From: Cyclospora cayetanensis
Taxonomy: Eukaryota > Apicomplexa > Conoidasida > Eucoccidiorida > Eimeriidae
Direction of reading: 5' to 3'
Assembly: GCF_002999335.1 (NCBI RefSeq)
Contig: NW_020312700.1
Span: 62,001 to 126,000 of the forward strand
Length of the DNA stretch: 64,000 bases
Shown here: positions 34,301 through 46,450 of the stretch, piece by piece
Layout of the letters: each line of letters begins with the position of its first letter
Position numbering within the stretch: the first letter of the stretch is position 1
Translations under genes and position numbers: made by a program
Notes under the pieces: model-generated
What the model was told of the DNA's origin: nothing
Database searches by the model: none
What the model saw: only the letters and a program-made list of their open reading frames with translations

Positions 34301-37300
34301 AGGAGGAAGACGTTGCGGAGATTGCGCGGAGGGCAGAGATTGCGCAGCATTCGACCTGCGGGGGATGCTTCCAGGCAGATGACATTGCGAAAGCCTGCTT
34401 CGTGGCACACAGGCAAGCTGGCTAGCTGCCAATAAATTTTAGTGATTTTCGGGGCAATTTAGAGAGCTGGAGACTCTCTTACACCACGAGATTCGTCTCC
34501 AGCGTCCCGCGTAGAAGGGCACCTGCGGGGCTGTACTCAGGGGCACCGCTTGTTGTCTGTGGGAAAACGATAGGCTTGTTGTTGACTACACCAGTGGTGG
34601 AAGCAAGTGCCTTATTCAACCGATATATCTATGTCTCCTCACACTTGGGATCGCCCAACGCAGGCCTGCGTTTGCGAGTATTTCGAGACCGGAGTTAGGG
34701 GTAGTCTTGGACTCTGTATGGCTTGTTGCGGAACGAGCCAAACTGTGTCACTTATAAACCGGGAGAGGCAGGCAGGGTCAAGAAAAACGAGTGTGCTTGT
34801 AGGTACAGGGTCACTTATCCTTCATATCTGCGCTTTTGCTTGCTAGATACGAATTCGCGGATAATGTGCAAGCGATGAGCATCCCCGGAATCGATCCCTC
34901 TGGGTACTACTTTATGGAGTACATGAGAGCGTCGCTGATGCAAATGGCCATCCAGATGCTACGGCTACCTAACAGCACGCTGGCGTTCTTGATGGTTATA
35001 GTGGTAATCCTAAGGCCATTCCTCAGCTTCAGGGTGCATCTGGAGGCTGCTATCCTCTCTATATGCTCTCTGGTGTGTCTCGTATGGATGTTATGTACAT
35101 GGGCGTACGTCGCGTGCATCGAGAAGCAGCTGTTGCCCCGCCAAATACCACACTATTTAGTGATGCGCTACCATACAGAAGTCGCAGGAGACTCCGCCGC
35201 CGAATATATGGAAGAATATACTCCTCCGTACAAGCTCCAGAAGCAGAAGGTGGGTATCCGACAGCCCTGGTGTGTATGCGTGCACTGCAGTGCCTCTCCA
35301 CAAGGCCCACACCTTTGTACAAGTAGGGCAAGTGGCACATGCGCGTCTGCTACACTTTGATCGTGCAGAATGCGTGGCCGGGTGTCTGCTCCCGCTACTT
35401 CTATGGGACTACTCTCCCAAACAAGCACCAACAGCTCTTCTGCTTCTGGGCAAATGGTCCCAACATCGTCATGAGAACCCTGGAGGTAAACAGGAGATAT
35501 ACAAGGCGTGCCGCTTACGCAGAACACGACAGCAAGGGATATCGGGGAAGGACTAAAGCTAGGCACCGATGGTGGTGGAGCTAGCGCGTTGAGCAGCAAT
35601 GAGGGGGCGAACTGCAGGGGGAAGACGAGAAGCAAAGCCACTATAGCCTAAGACGAGCGTAAACTAGCAGCGTGAACTGATTGGCAGTGGGGAGAAGGAA
35701 GACAGTGACGAACCTTTGGCGGGAAAGACCCCATAGCTAAACAAGCACACTACGCATCCTTGGCCATCGTTCATAGCCACGACCGTTGTGTTGACGTTGC
35801 CCTCCCACTGCTCTTCAGGCCTCCTACTTTTGTCAGCTGATAGTACTGTCTTGGTGGATTCAGTTGTTGCGTTCTCATCCGGCTACTTGGCTACGTATTT
35901 CTTGGTGGGGGAACATTTCGGTTGGCGTCTGTGCATTGCTGCACTTTGGGCTGCTAAAGAACGTTCTATATTCAACCGTACTTGCGCTGCACTCGGGAAT
36001 GCTCGTCAATCACGATCTTTTTGAAAAGGTAGGACAAGAGGCAGCAGTGAAAGCAAGAGGGACAAACTCATGCGTCCTTGTCTCTCTCAACGCGCACGCA
36101 CAACAAACCTCATAGAGGCTTCAGTGGTTCTGGGTTCTCTTCACAGCCTCTATGTGACCTTTAGAGAAGGAATTTTTCTAACAATGCGCAAAACTAACAA
36201 CTATGGAGGAGAGAAGCCACACTGTACTACGCATGGCTTCAATGTGCTGCTGACGCTCCTGCTCTAGGTATGGGAGATCCAGAGGGCAGAGAATGTGAGA
36301 CGGACGGCAGAGTTAGTGGACGGGCTTCGAGTGCAATCCACGTTATTCGCCATCAATGAGGGAGGGGAAATGTTTTGGAAGCAAATGCAAATCAAGTACG
36401 CACACCTGACTGTACATCCCACAGCTCTTATCCGTGAAGTATTTTAATCGATGGAAAGCTACAAAACAACGATGAGAAAGTGTAGCTGCTAGCTAGATGC
36501 CTGCAATGTGCATTTGGTTCTTCTATTCCTACCTTCTTAGAGCCCTCTCCGTGTCTCGAGCCGTAAAGGAACAGATGGTGGTCATGTGGGCCTCCCTGGA
36601 TGAAGAGCATCTAGGACAAATTGACCGTCCAAAGCTATTCAAGTTCCTGAAGTCCCAGGGCCTTTCAATTCGCACTGAAGCAGACGTCAATGTATGCCAC
36701 TGTGCTGCATGATCTCTCAAATGCTCATTGCCAATGTCCCCAGAGGCCTTATGCGCTTTGAGTGCATGATAGTCAGTAAGGCCTTTCTACTTTCTTTGTC
36801 GTATGAAAGCTGGTTCTCTCATGCTTTTCGCCTCAGCTTTTCTTCTTATGAGCATTGTGGGATTTTTGACTGCAGGATTTTCTCCAAATCTTCGATCGCA
36901 CCAATAAAGGTGGAGTAGATGCGGAAGAGTTTTACGTTTTGCTTATCGTGATAAAGCAGCTCCTCATGGAACCCCTGGATAAGGACGCCCTCAGAGTCTG
37001 ACCAAGCCCTAAACTCCAGTCGCTGCCCACACATCTCGGTGTATAAGGAGTCCTACAAGATTAGCATTTGTGCATCCGTCTACCAGCCCATACCGGTCTA
37101 ATTAGGGCTCTCTCCGCAGCTTTGTTTAAGTTCAAGGGTTTTGTGACACTTTAAATAGTAAATGCAGCCGGCACGCGCTCCTGTGCTCGTCTTGTGGGTT
37201 ACCTGCAGGCTCTCTTTGAGGACAAGTATGGCATTCCATGGACTGCGCCAACTGGGGTGGATGTTAATAGTCTCGCACGGATCCTTTCAGAGGTCTGTTG

Positions 37301-38364
37301 AGCCCACCTTTGTGCGATGGAGACACTTCTGGAGGGGTTATTGCGATCGAGTTGGTAGTTTCTAACCAATTTTCGTATGGGTAGCTCTGGCCATGCATTC
37401 CCTTTCCATGCCAACTCAGAGAAGCGTGTATGGGGTACAGTTTTGGTAGGCTGACTCTTTGCCTGCCTCTGTGTTCTTTCAGCTTGGATTACAGTGGTCA
37501 GAGGGGCAGCGCCGCTACCTTCTTGACTTTGTGGGCGGGAAGAGAGGCACCACTGGCGTTTCGGCAGATCTCTTGGTCTCGCAGCTCCAGGCCATGGAAG
37601 AACAGACCCTCCAGCCCCTACAACAGGTAACTGCCTCTCAGTAGTGTTTAAAGCATTCTTGAATGTTCACCGTTAAGGCTGCCGAGCTCGCGCTCCTCGT
37701 TGCTTTGCTGTGTCCAGACAATTGGGGAAACTCAAAAGGGATCTCAAGTAAGAGGAGGAGACAGGGTCTAATGCATGAAGCCTCCTTTCATGAAGTTACA
37801 GCCAAGCATCCCGTAGTGACACCGAGGGAGGGGAATTTATGGAGTGCAGCAGCAGTCCCGCGTACATCGTCGCACGGAGCCAGCTCCATGCGATCAGTAG
37901 TCTGGAACTCGCCCCAAACACTGAGATTGAAGATGACGAAAAGGTTGGGGGAAGCTAGGAGAGGCGGGGCATGTACCAGCAACAAATGTAGGGTCGCCCG
38001 CATTGTATTTGCTCTCTGCACCCCCCCTATTTCAAGAGAATGGCTTTGAGGCGGGTCTCTGCATGCTGGTAGCACGCAGAGATGGAGCCCCAGAAGAGAA
38101 GCCAGACACGATTTTTTGAATTGTTTACTAAGGCCATGACAAGCTAGTGTAGCAGCCATTATCTCCTGCGTCGGCTTCTGCCTGCTTGTTGCCACCTCTT
38201 CTTCGGGAGCGCTGTGCTCCCTTCGGTTAGTATTTTCTTCTCTTGCTCTTCCATAGGGCGGCAGCTGGATTCTTGAGACAGCATCTGCTAGCTCATCGCG
38301 TCAGGAGCTTAGGGGAAAGAAGCTGCAGCCGAGGTCATCCACCTTTTTCCAGCCGGCAAGGTGA
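31368..38364 (+). CDS. MLO-like seven-TM protein with signal peptide, long ectodomain and EF-hand-like tail
   Basis: A 15-exon model: 31368-31472, 31921-32854, 33085-33167, 33373-33696, 33923-34029, 34230-34412, 34847-35249, 35369-35485, 35819-36028, 36268-36395, 36541-36691, 36876-36995, 37209-37292, 37483-37626, 38257-38364. All phases agree; 1066 residues. Exon 1 encodes a signal peptide (MSSSTWPRALRP, hydrophobic core, D-A-A-S). About 345 residues of Pro/Glu/Gln-rich ectodomain follow. Seven hydrophobic helices then resemble MLO: TM1 Y-F-V-M-A-L-C-M-L, TM3 E-E-L-F-F-V-A-I-L-L-L-I-W, an M-E-Y-M-R-A-S-L step before TM4, and L-F-C-F-W-A-N-G-P before TM6 (MLO F-W-F-x-R-P). The tail has D-R-T-N-K-G-G-V-D-A-E-E-F, an EF-hand loop, plus related helices. 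Alternative: two genes, one stopping at TAG 33204 and one starting at ATG 33319. Intron 6 is GC-AG; donors at 36996 and 37293 are weak (gtctg). Confidence 0.72.
34413..34846 (+). other. GC-AG intron in the MLO-like gene
   Basis: The reading frame A-C-F-V-A-H-R joins Y-E-F-A-D-N only if the intron begins AG|GCAAGC at 34413 and ends GCTTGCTAG at 34846. No GT donor keeps the phase in this stretch. AG|GCAAG is the usual context of GC donors. Confidence 0.6.
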
Positions 38365-39895
38365 ACATTAGCATAAAGAAAGGGAACCGTTGAAGGCAGC
38401 AGGGACCCTTCTAGACGACAAGCCGCCAAAGCACGGAAACGCTTGCCTCAACGATAGAGTGGGAGTCATAATATGGTTGAAATACATGCAAACTGCATCA
38501 TAAGCTTCCGACCCCTAATCAGTGAGCGTTTTGTACCCCTGTTTCACTAGAGGGGAAGATGGCTTAGACTTGAATAAAAAGAAGAGTATGGAGCATAGCC
38601 TAAATTCTCCTACTTTGTTGGACAAGATCCCGGGAACAATTTACGAAACAGCGAATAGCTTCAGCAGCCCCCAGGAAGTGCACCAAGTGTACCATAGTCA
38701 TTCTTAGATTGCACATTCATCCGTCTACAGATGTTCCGCAAAAGGTCAAAAACTTCACAGCTGAGCTCGCAGGAACATGCCACGCTATGTTTCACAGAAC
38801 ATACAGTTCCGCTGATGGTGCGCTTTTCATTGTGCTAAGGCATGTGGTGCAGATTTTCAAGACAAGCTTCGTCTAATGATTCACTTCATCAGTTGTAGTG
38901 GCATTTTAACGAGCAGGGTTAAGCAGCGGCGTTGGACATATAGCCATCATACGCTGAAACTCTACAGGTTCTTGTTTTCAAGGTATAGACTTCGCTACAA
39001 TAGACACTTGATAGTGGTGTGTTACTGGGTGGGTAAGGCAATTCTGAGGCTTTGGTTGCTGAGGTTGACAGGCTGTCTCAAAATTAGCACTTCCACCCGG
39101 CGAATGGGATTGGGCAGCATGGAATAGGTGTAAAGGCAGAGAAGACGATCATTATATGCCTGTTTCATTCGACTACCTGCTAGGCTCTTCTAGATTCCAC
39201 TGCAGCAACAAAAGCAGTACCTGCGCACACCTTCGTTTCACAGAGTATGCATGAACGGTTGCGAAGGGGGAGGGAGAAAAGGCTACGGACGAAGCCTCAG
39301 TGTTTGCCACCAAAGCCAAAAGGGAGATATCCCTTGCCACGCTCGCAGACTTCTGGCTCTGAGAGAGCGTATATGCGGCTTCTAAGGTGAAGGCAGGTAG
39401 CCTCTTCAACACGCAGAAGCAGTAATCGGTCAAATGGTAATAGTAAAGTGTTGTACCCAGTCAAACCATTATTAGGGTAAGAAGAACAAAACCTACTTTA
39501 ATGGGGCTGTAGGGGTGTCTGCAGACCATCTTACCCTACAAAGTGCAAGTTAGGACGATAATTGCACATACATTAAGAAGCACCATAATTTTATTTTGTG
39601 CTTTCCCGTGAACTCCGCCAAACACCGTTTTCTGGTCTCCCGTATCAAACACATCACACTCTCTTGCCACCACGTCCAACAGCCCGACTCCTGTGCGGCG
39701 ATCACCTTTTCTGAAACCCTAAACTTTATATACCAGCGCCCTTAACCCCTGAAGAGCGGGGATCTGGAGGCTTTCATCTTTCCATATTGGCAACACCTGC
39801 TGATCCCAGCCGGATAATAATAAGGAGAGGAGACTTGCTTTGGGGTGTACAGGCACCTCAGCTGGTGGCTATGCATCCCAAACCTTGTTGGCACT
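38365..39895. other. Intergenic region
   Basis: No gene supported. Stop-rich on both strands. It should hold the MLO-like gene's 3' UTR and the FAM98 gene's promoter. Confidence 0.5.
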
Positions 39896-42800
39896 ATGGC
39901 GACCTTCTGCGAGTCTAATGAGGAAGCGGCAGAGCTTCTAGGCCTAGCGTTCCCGTATATAGGCGATGAGTACGTCTTTAGCTTTTTCGCATGGGCCACG
40001 AAGCCGAGTGACATCCTCTACTGCTGCTGCTAGCTCTGTTCCTAGGCAGTCAAAAGCGTCTCGGGCATGTGCTGCTCTTACCGCTGCTCCTTCAGGAACA
40101 CCCCATCAGAGTTGCAGCAGCAATTGCTGCTGCTGCTGTCACCGAAGCGCTTTGACTTCGTTGCATGCCAGGTAGGGCGTTTATTGCTCTTGCCGCCGTC
40201 CCTGGTACAGTGCCTTTTAGCTTTCATTCTTGTATACTTTTGACTTTATGATGAAAAATCTTGTCACTGCTGCCGCTGCAGATTGCCGCCGAGATTGTTG
40301 CTCTTGAGGATGAAATAGAGGTTGGCCACAACTGGAACTCGGTGGAAGCGGCAGAGGGCTTCCCTCTTCAACAGTGGCTGCAGCAACGCGGTGAGACTTT
40401 GTACTACACATGGGTACCCCTGCTACGGCAGCAAGGACACCAATGCTCGAGTAGCTCCAATCGCTGCACTGTCCAAGATGCCAGCACTTTGTGACTTGCG
40501 ATCTTGTTGCTGCCGTGGTTTGTGATTGCCCAGGCTTATTTGAGGCAGGAGGAGACTTGCGATCAGCAACACTCGAAGACAGACGTACACTCCTTGGTAG
40601 ACTGCAGTTTCCCGATTGCTGTGATTGCTACAGATGCTGGCGCTGTAGCTGCTGGAATGGTGCTAGTAGAAGCCAGCGAATGTTATTGAGGCTGATGCGA
40701 TTGCGTTTTCGTGCTTCTGTCTGCTACGTACAGTGGAGCTTCTGACAGAACTTCTGGCAGCACGGCAGGCACGAGGGCGAGTGAATTCCTTGACTTTGCG
40801 TCTTTCCCAGGCTTCGCGGCAGCAGCCACAGCATCAGCAGCTGCAGCAGGCCCTTGCCTCTGTCTGCCGCTCCCTCTCAGTGCAGCTTCCCTCGAAGCCT
40901 ACCCCGCAGCAGATGGCAGAGGCTATGAGCGCCGCAGCATCAGCAGCAGCGCGCAGGGTAAGTGGCATACACAGCGTGATACAGGTCCTAGAGTCTGTTC
41001 AGATTGTCCTTGTCTCCATGGCAGCTGCACAGGTGCATCGGTTAGACAGCCTACACGCGCCAAGGGGGCAAACTAGTGAGCAGGCCGAAGGGCGCTGAGG
41101 GTCAAAGAGAGGAGGCGGAGTCAGCCATTTAGGGGCTTATGAGACATTTCGAGAGACCCTTCGGCGGATTGTGCAGTGCAGTGATGCACTAAATGGCCGC
41201 GCCCAAATGCTGGCTGTCGCACATGTCAATGCTGCTTTTTTCTTGATGCTGCTTCCGCACCTTTTATGAACTCTCGGTTCAAGCTCTGTTGCTTCCGTAC
41301 GTGCGTGCTTCAGCCTAGTGCGCCTCCCAACGTGTCAGGAGAAGGCCCTTGGCTGCTGTCAAATTGGCCAAACAGCCCCTCAGAGGAGGCGACGGAGAGG
41401 GCGGCTGACCTGCGCCGCTTATGTGAGAGCCTCAATCAGGACTATGCGCTAAGGAGACGTGTCCTCCTCATTCGCGCGAATGTGGCCCTCCAAGCCTTCC
41501 TGGTCTCAGTCAAAACATCCGTCAGTCTCGTTTCGGAGCGTCGTTGCTATTCGTGCCCTTGCTGCGGGTTGCTGCTGAGTCGCCCTTAAGGAAGCTTGGG
41601 GTTAGGGGGGTTTGCATGAAGAATTTGAATGGATCTTTGCCGATGCTGTCTCGCTGCGGCTGGGTAACTTGTAGTGCTATTCGTTGTTTTCCTGTGGCTG
41701 CTGCAGGAGCACGAGGATACCGTTTGCAGAGTTATAGAGAATCTCCACGCACTAGAGAAGGGAGAAGCGGTTCCTGTGTATCTCCATACACCCTTCGCCA
41801 CCAAGTACGCCCAGACATCTTTCAGAACTTCTGGCCAGACGAGTGATGAGGCGCATTCTGGCATAGGCTATAGGAAAAAAGCAGAGCTGGACAGTGCGAA
41901 CGACAGGGGGAAGCGGAGAACGGGGTCAAGGTTCTTGAAAGTGACATAGGGGGATATGCAGTGGAGATTACGCCAAGTATAGGGGTGTTGTGGCAGAAGG
42001 CCTTGGAAATTCTAGACATGGAGTGGAATAACTGCTGTGCGGCTCACAGAGAAGCAAACTCAGAGGGGCATGTAGTTGTAAGGCTGTGGGAAGAGAAGGC
42101 CACACCACATGTTGTCTCGTTCTCCATCTTCCCTGGATTATCATATTTTGCGCGTTGTCTTTTTCTGATACTGTCCTTAGGAACAATGTGTTGGCCGCGG
42201 CGTGTGCAACAACGTCCCGGAAGAAGGATGGCGTGGAGGGGGGAGCCCGCAGTTGGATAAGGTCGCAGCAGCTGGTGGGGTCGACTCCACCGTGTGCAGG
42301 AGGCAGGCCTCAGGAGATCGATGCCAAGGCGTTTAGGCAGAGTATAGACCGTGCGAACGCGGCTCTTCGCGGAGCACCAGTTAGTGGTGGCAGACATTCA
42401 GCGTGAGCTCGCACAAAGCATTCACATCCTAGAATTTTCGAGTTGAAGGCATTACCGGTGAAAAGTCAGGGAGTTTAGAGTGTAGTTCGATCCTTCGTGT
42501 GGTGGCGTTTGTTGCAGACCTCACTGGGGAGGGCAGCGCGGTAGAGGCGGGGGTAACTTCAGGGGAGGCGGGCCTAATGGATCCCATGGGGGCCCTCAGG
42601 GGCCCCGGAGCGTAGGTGGGGAGCTCAAGAGAGAAGCCTACATTCCGACTGGCGAAATGCAGCAGCAGGCGCAGCAGCATAGAGGAAGTGGCCATCGGTA
42701 TAGAAGGGGAGGAAATCGAGGCTGGGGGTCTGCCACCTCTTCTAGCGGCCCTATGCGGGGTGGAGGTTTCGGAGGAAGGTAAGGGAATAGTCTGGGTGCA

Positions 42801-43105
42801 TTTTACGCATTCATACATGGACAGACCACATGTGGAGCCCTTATGGCCCTGGTAATTGCGGATACTCCTTCGTAGACACCACACGCCTGTAAGATTTGTT
42901 GGGTCAGGAAGCCACACTTTTGGTTTGTCTCATTGTTGCATGAATGCGTGCATCCGTCAGACTTTACGGGGGAGGGAAGATTCACGGAGGGGAATGGCGA
43001 GATTGGACTGTGTGCATATCAGCATCAGCTAGGGAAAATGTGCTTACTGTTCTCAGAGCTAGAGACCTGCCGCCAACCTGGAACGCACCCACGTCGGGCC
43101 TGTAA
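39896..43105 (+). CDS. FAM98-family protein with RGG-rich C-terminus
   Basis: FAM98 proteins are subunits of the RTCB-DDX1 tRNA-ligase complex and RNA-binding partners. Eleven exons: 39896-39969, 40096-40171, 40282-40390, 40534-40596, 40734-40957, 41314-41520, 41707-41804, 41885-42085, 42181-42402, 42518-42778, 43057-43105; 527 residues, phase kept. Family match in order: an N-terminal F-D-F-V-A-C helix; V-E-L-L-T-E-L-L-A-A-R; V-C-R-S-L-S-V-Q-L-P with P-T-P-Q-Q-M-A-E; L-x-x-L-C-E-S-L-N-Q-D-Y-A-L-R-R-R-V-L-L-I-R (FAM98 E-Y-x-x-R-R-x-x-L-x-K-R); G-G-R-P-Q-E-I; then the RGG tail G-Q-R-G-R-G-G-G-N-F-R-G-G-G with Q-Q-Q-A-Q-Q and R-R-G-G-N-R-G. Exon 8's ends are the weakest calls. A strong donor at 43102 (gtaagt) might add one more exon near 43262. 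Confidence 0.82.
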
Positions 43106-43549
43106 GTAGGACGGCCTGGCATGGATGAGTACCGCGTATGTTGGACTGCCTTCAACCATATCTGCCCGGTGCATATGCCCCTACCTACCTCTTGCAGCTC
43201 TGTTGGGCGCCCTTGTTTCTTATTGCTTCACTGGCATCCTTGTTTCCGTATGTTGTTAACAGTGGATCTTCAAGGGGGGAAGATCCACGGGGGAGCCTAC
43301 AGGGCTCCTAAGCCTCCCGGCTGTCTATCTTAGGTCAGTGAGTCTGTTTGTACGGGCATACTTCCTTAGCGCCTGAAATCTATGCGCACAGATATGCAGG
43401 GTGAATAAAAGGGGTCGGATCTGTTTGTATAGTGTAGCCCCTCATCCAAGGTCTCCGTAGGGGGCAATTTGAATCCAAACTCAATGCGAAACTTGATAGA
43501 AAGTTATTGAGGATTTCCCAAAAGAAGATCCGCCTTCCCTTGCCAACGC

Positions 43550-43630
43550 CTCCCAGAGCTCGCGATATGAGGGGAGGGGGACAAGTAGGGTGCTCGTAGC
43601 TGGACGATTTAAGCACTCCCAGAATTCATA
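43550..43630 (+). repeat. Dispersed ATGAGGGGAG/GTAGCTGCA repeat, copy 3
   Basis: Motifs CCCAGAGCTC, GATATGAGGGGAGGGGGACA, GTGCTCGTAGCTG and AAGCACTCCCAG occur in the family order. Confidence 0.6.
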
Positions 43631-44763
43631 GCTAGCTGCACAAAGTATCTCGCACGCACGGACACAACTTTCCGTCTTCCTTAGGGGGAATAAACTAGCT
43701 ACCTTTAACCAGTTCATTTAGCGAATTGAGAAATAGCCTTTCCTAAAGTGAATTTTGCCTCCTTAATACTTGTACGAATTGTGTTTATTGTAAGAAATAC
43801 ATTACTGATTTCTGTATTTGGTTCAGGTAGTGGTTGGATACTTTACCCCACATTAAGCGCAACTTTAATGTCCTTTTTCTTTACGTCAGTCGTTTAAACT
43901 GTATTTGATTCAACTTATTGGCGGTATTTCTACCTTTCTATCTTCATATAATTTGAAACTACAATTGCTGTACTAGCTGTTGCAAACGGTGCTAACTCGC
44001 AATGTTTGCTTCTTGGTGTATTGTATCTACAGTTATTATGTTAATTGACACATTTCCAGCTATTTCCATAGATTATTTATTAATTTAGTAGATTTATATT
44101 CGAAAGCTGAATTCCACGATGCTGCATTAATTGCCTATCCAGTATTTTGTACGTTACGACTTCTTGTATCAAGCTGGGAGTACTTCGCGATAAACCAGAT
44201 ATACAAGCAAAAATAAATCGGTCAACATCCTTCTGGTTTTTAGCTGAATACAATAAATGTAGTAAAAGTGTTCAAGTAAAGTTTATCCCCCTACACTTTT
44301 CTCCCCTAGTTTCAGTGCGCACGCCGTTACCTTCCGTACCTACATATCGAAACCCACTACGATGAAAGGCAGCCCAGGAAAACCGGTCCAAGCCGCTTCC
44401 CAGGCAAGCAAAAAATGTGATGACAAGTGGGAAAGAGATTCACACGTAAGCCAGCAACCGACTATGGACCAAACCAACATGACCATGGCGGCGTGATGGC
44501 TTACTGCGGCCGAAGCGTTGAAGTTACGAGTCCTGCCGTACAAAAACAGAGAACAAGTAAAGCTTCCGAGAGAGCATTAAAGCCGGAAATAGTTAAACAG
44601 TAACTCCATGCCTTTTAAAGCAGTATCTGCATGCAAATGAACTCCAAAAAATGCAGCACAGTCCATTTAAAAACAATGAAAGAGGCATGAGGATGCCTCT
44701 AGGGACGAAATTACTGAGAGCGACTGCACATGGATCTGCGTGGAGAGGTCACTAGGGTGACGT

Positions 44764-45060
44764 TTACCGGCAACTTTTCAAGCAATCCACAAAAAGTAAA
44801 GTAGCTACCTCAGGCGGAGCGTGCAACACCACGTGCCGAGGAACGCTGACTCCGTCAATGAGGACTAGCGCTTCAAGGCGAATAAAACAAATGGTTCGCT
44901 TGTAAGCAGTGAATCTTGCAGTTTCTCTTCCGATGACCAGTGACCGTGGCCTTCCCCACCCCTTTGTACAATGAAATCCCTGGTCTATGGTGCCGTTGGC
45001 TCTCAATAGACCTAGATTCCAGCGCTTCTGACACTTCCTGTGTATCCTCTGCCTACGCAT
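44764..45060 (-). pseudogene. Diverged relative of the inverted-repeat arm coding segment
   Basis: A 98-codon minus frame with T-K-G-W-G-R-P-R-S-L-V-I-G-R, which parallels E-K-G-W-G-M-P-T-L-V-V-D-R in the arms at 14241-14429 and 17445-17633. The bases also align around this point (CTTCCCCACCC versus ATTCCCCAACCC). It suggests a shared parent element; which protein is encoded is not recognised. Confidence 0.4.
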
Positions 45061-46380
45061 GGATCACTTACTTTAGCGAAAAAGTTCTTTTGAGAAGCAA
45101 TAGTTATGAGCCAATCGCGCCTCCGATCTTTGATATAATCGATCGAGTAAGAGAGTGCATTGATTTGTGAGCAGATTGCAATTGATCCTAGCCACATGGC
45201 CACAACCGGTATCGTCAGATCATCTGCTGGCGCGCTTCGTAGAGCGTAATCGCCAGGATCAAGTATTCAAGCACCAAACACACAATGGACCACCACAGAT
45301 CGGAAGTCCTTGCTTGCCCCTTTTTATCTTTGCTGCCCATACATTCGCATGCACTAGCCAGCTGTTCCCTGAGTCTGTCCGCCGAGAATAGCTCCTACTC
45401 ACATCGGACTACACTCAGACCTACATCAGCTAGGAGCTATTCAGTGTAAACCAGGGAAGGGATAATGCAATGAGTAGACAAGTGGACTGTTGTATGTATT
45501 CAAGATAGTAAAAACTACCAAGCCAAACAACGATTTCGGTAAACTTCGAGTCGCGAATATTCAAAAACGTGAAGTTGCTGCGGTTCATCTGTTCATCCTC
45601 AGGATTGTTTTGCAGTGCTCGTATATTGGTCAGTGGTTAGGCGGATCATAAACCACAACAGAACACTGTAGCGAACTACTGATACCTATCCATAACGATT
45701 CAAGGAAAGCCCTTAAAGCTCCCAGATATGCGTAAAAGCTAATTGAGCTCCTGTCTGAGCCGTGACAGAACTGGAGCAGAGGACGGAGTGGGCATAAATG
45801 CTGAGTTTGTCAACAATGATGAATTTGCTCTCTTCTAACCCTTAACCTCCGGCACTCGCGCAATCAAGCCGGAAGCTACATCAGTCCAAACCCTCTCAGC
45901 AACTAGAAGAGTTCTTATAGGACAAGATTATGAAGAATTGAGCACCTTCAGTGACAATTTTGGCCTGATAGGGCACACTCCCCCACTTTGGGACACATGC
46001 CAACCCACCAAAACGCCCATCCTCACGGCCCTCATACTTTCTTTGGTCACCAGAACCCCATTGATGCATTCATCAACATTAAATTGGCTGAAAGTTTAAA
46101 GTCCTCCTGCGAGCTGTGAAGCTATCGAATTCATTGGCTTCCACTTGTCCCTCTGCAGCCACGAGCATTGGCCCACTTACAGTTGCATCGCCAGAGGCTC
46201 CTTTCTCTCCAAGATTTAAAGGCATTGAATTCCGCAAAGCTTGATCAAACCCAAAAAACTTGCGTAGGGAAACCTGACAACGCATCCCTCTAAGTTTTCC
46301 ATGGATAGGCACTTAGATCCACACTTAATACAAGAAGACCATAAATTTATCTACGGTTTTTGAAAGAGCTCTCACCTTTC

Positions 46381-46450
46381 CTGCCAAGGCCCCGCAGATT
46401 TACCAGTATGAGGGGATCGGGTGAATCAGCGTGCGCGTAGCTGCATCTTA
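46381..46450 (+). repeat. Dispersed ATGAGGGGAG/GTAGCTGCA repeat, copy 4
   Basis: CAGTATGAGGGGATCGGGTG followed by GTGCGCGTAGCTGCATC, same order and spacing as the other copies. Confidence 0.55.
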
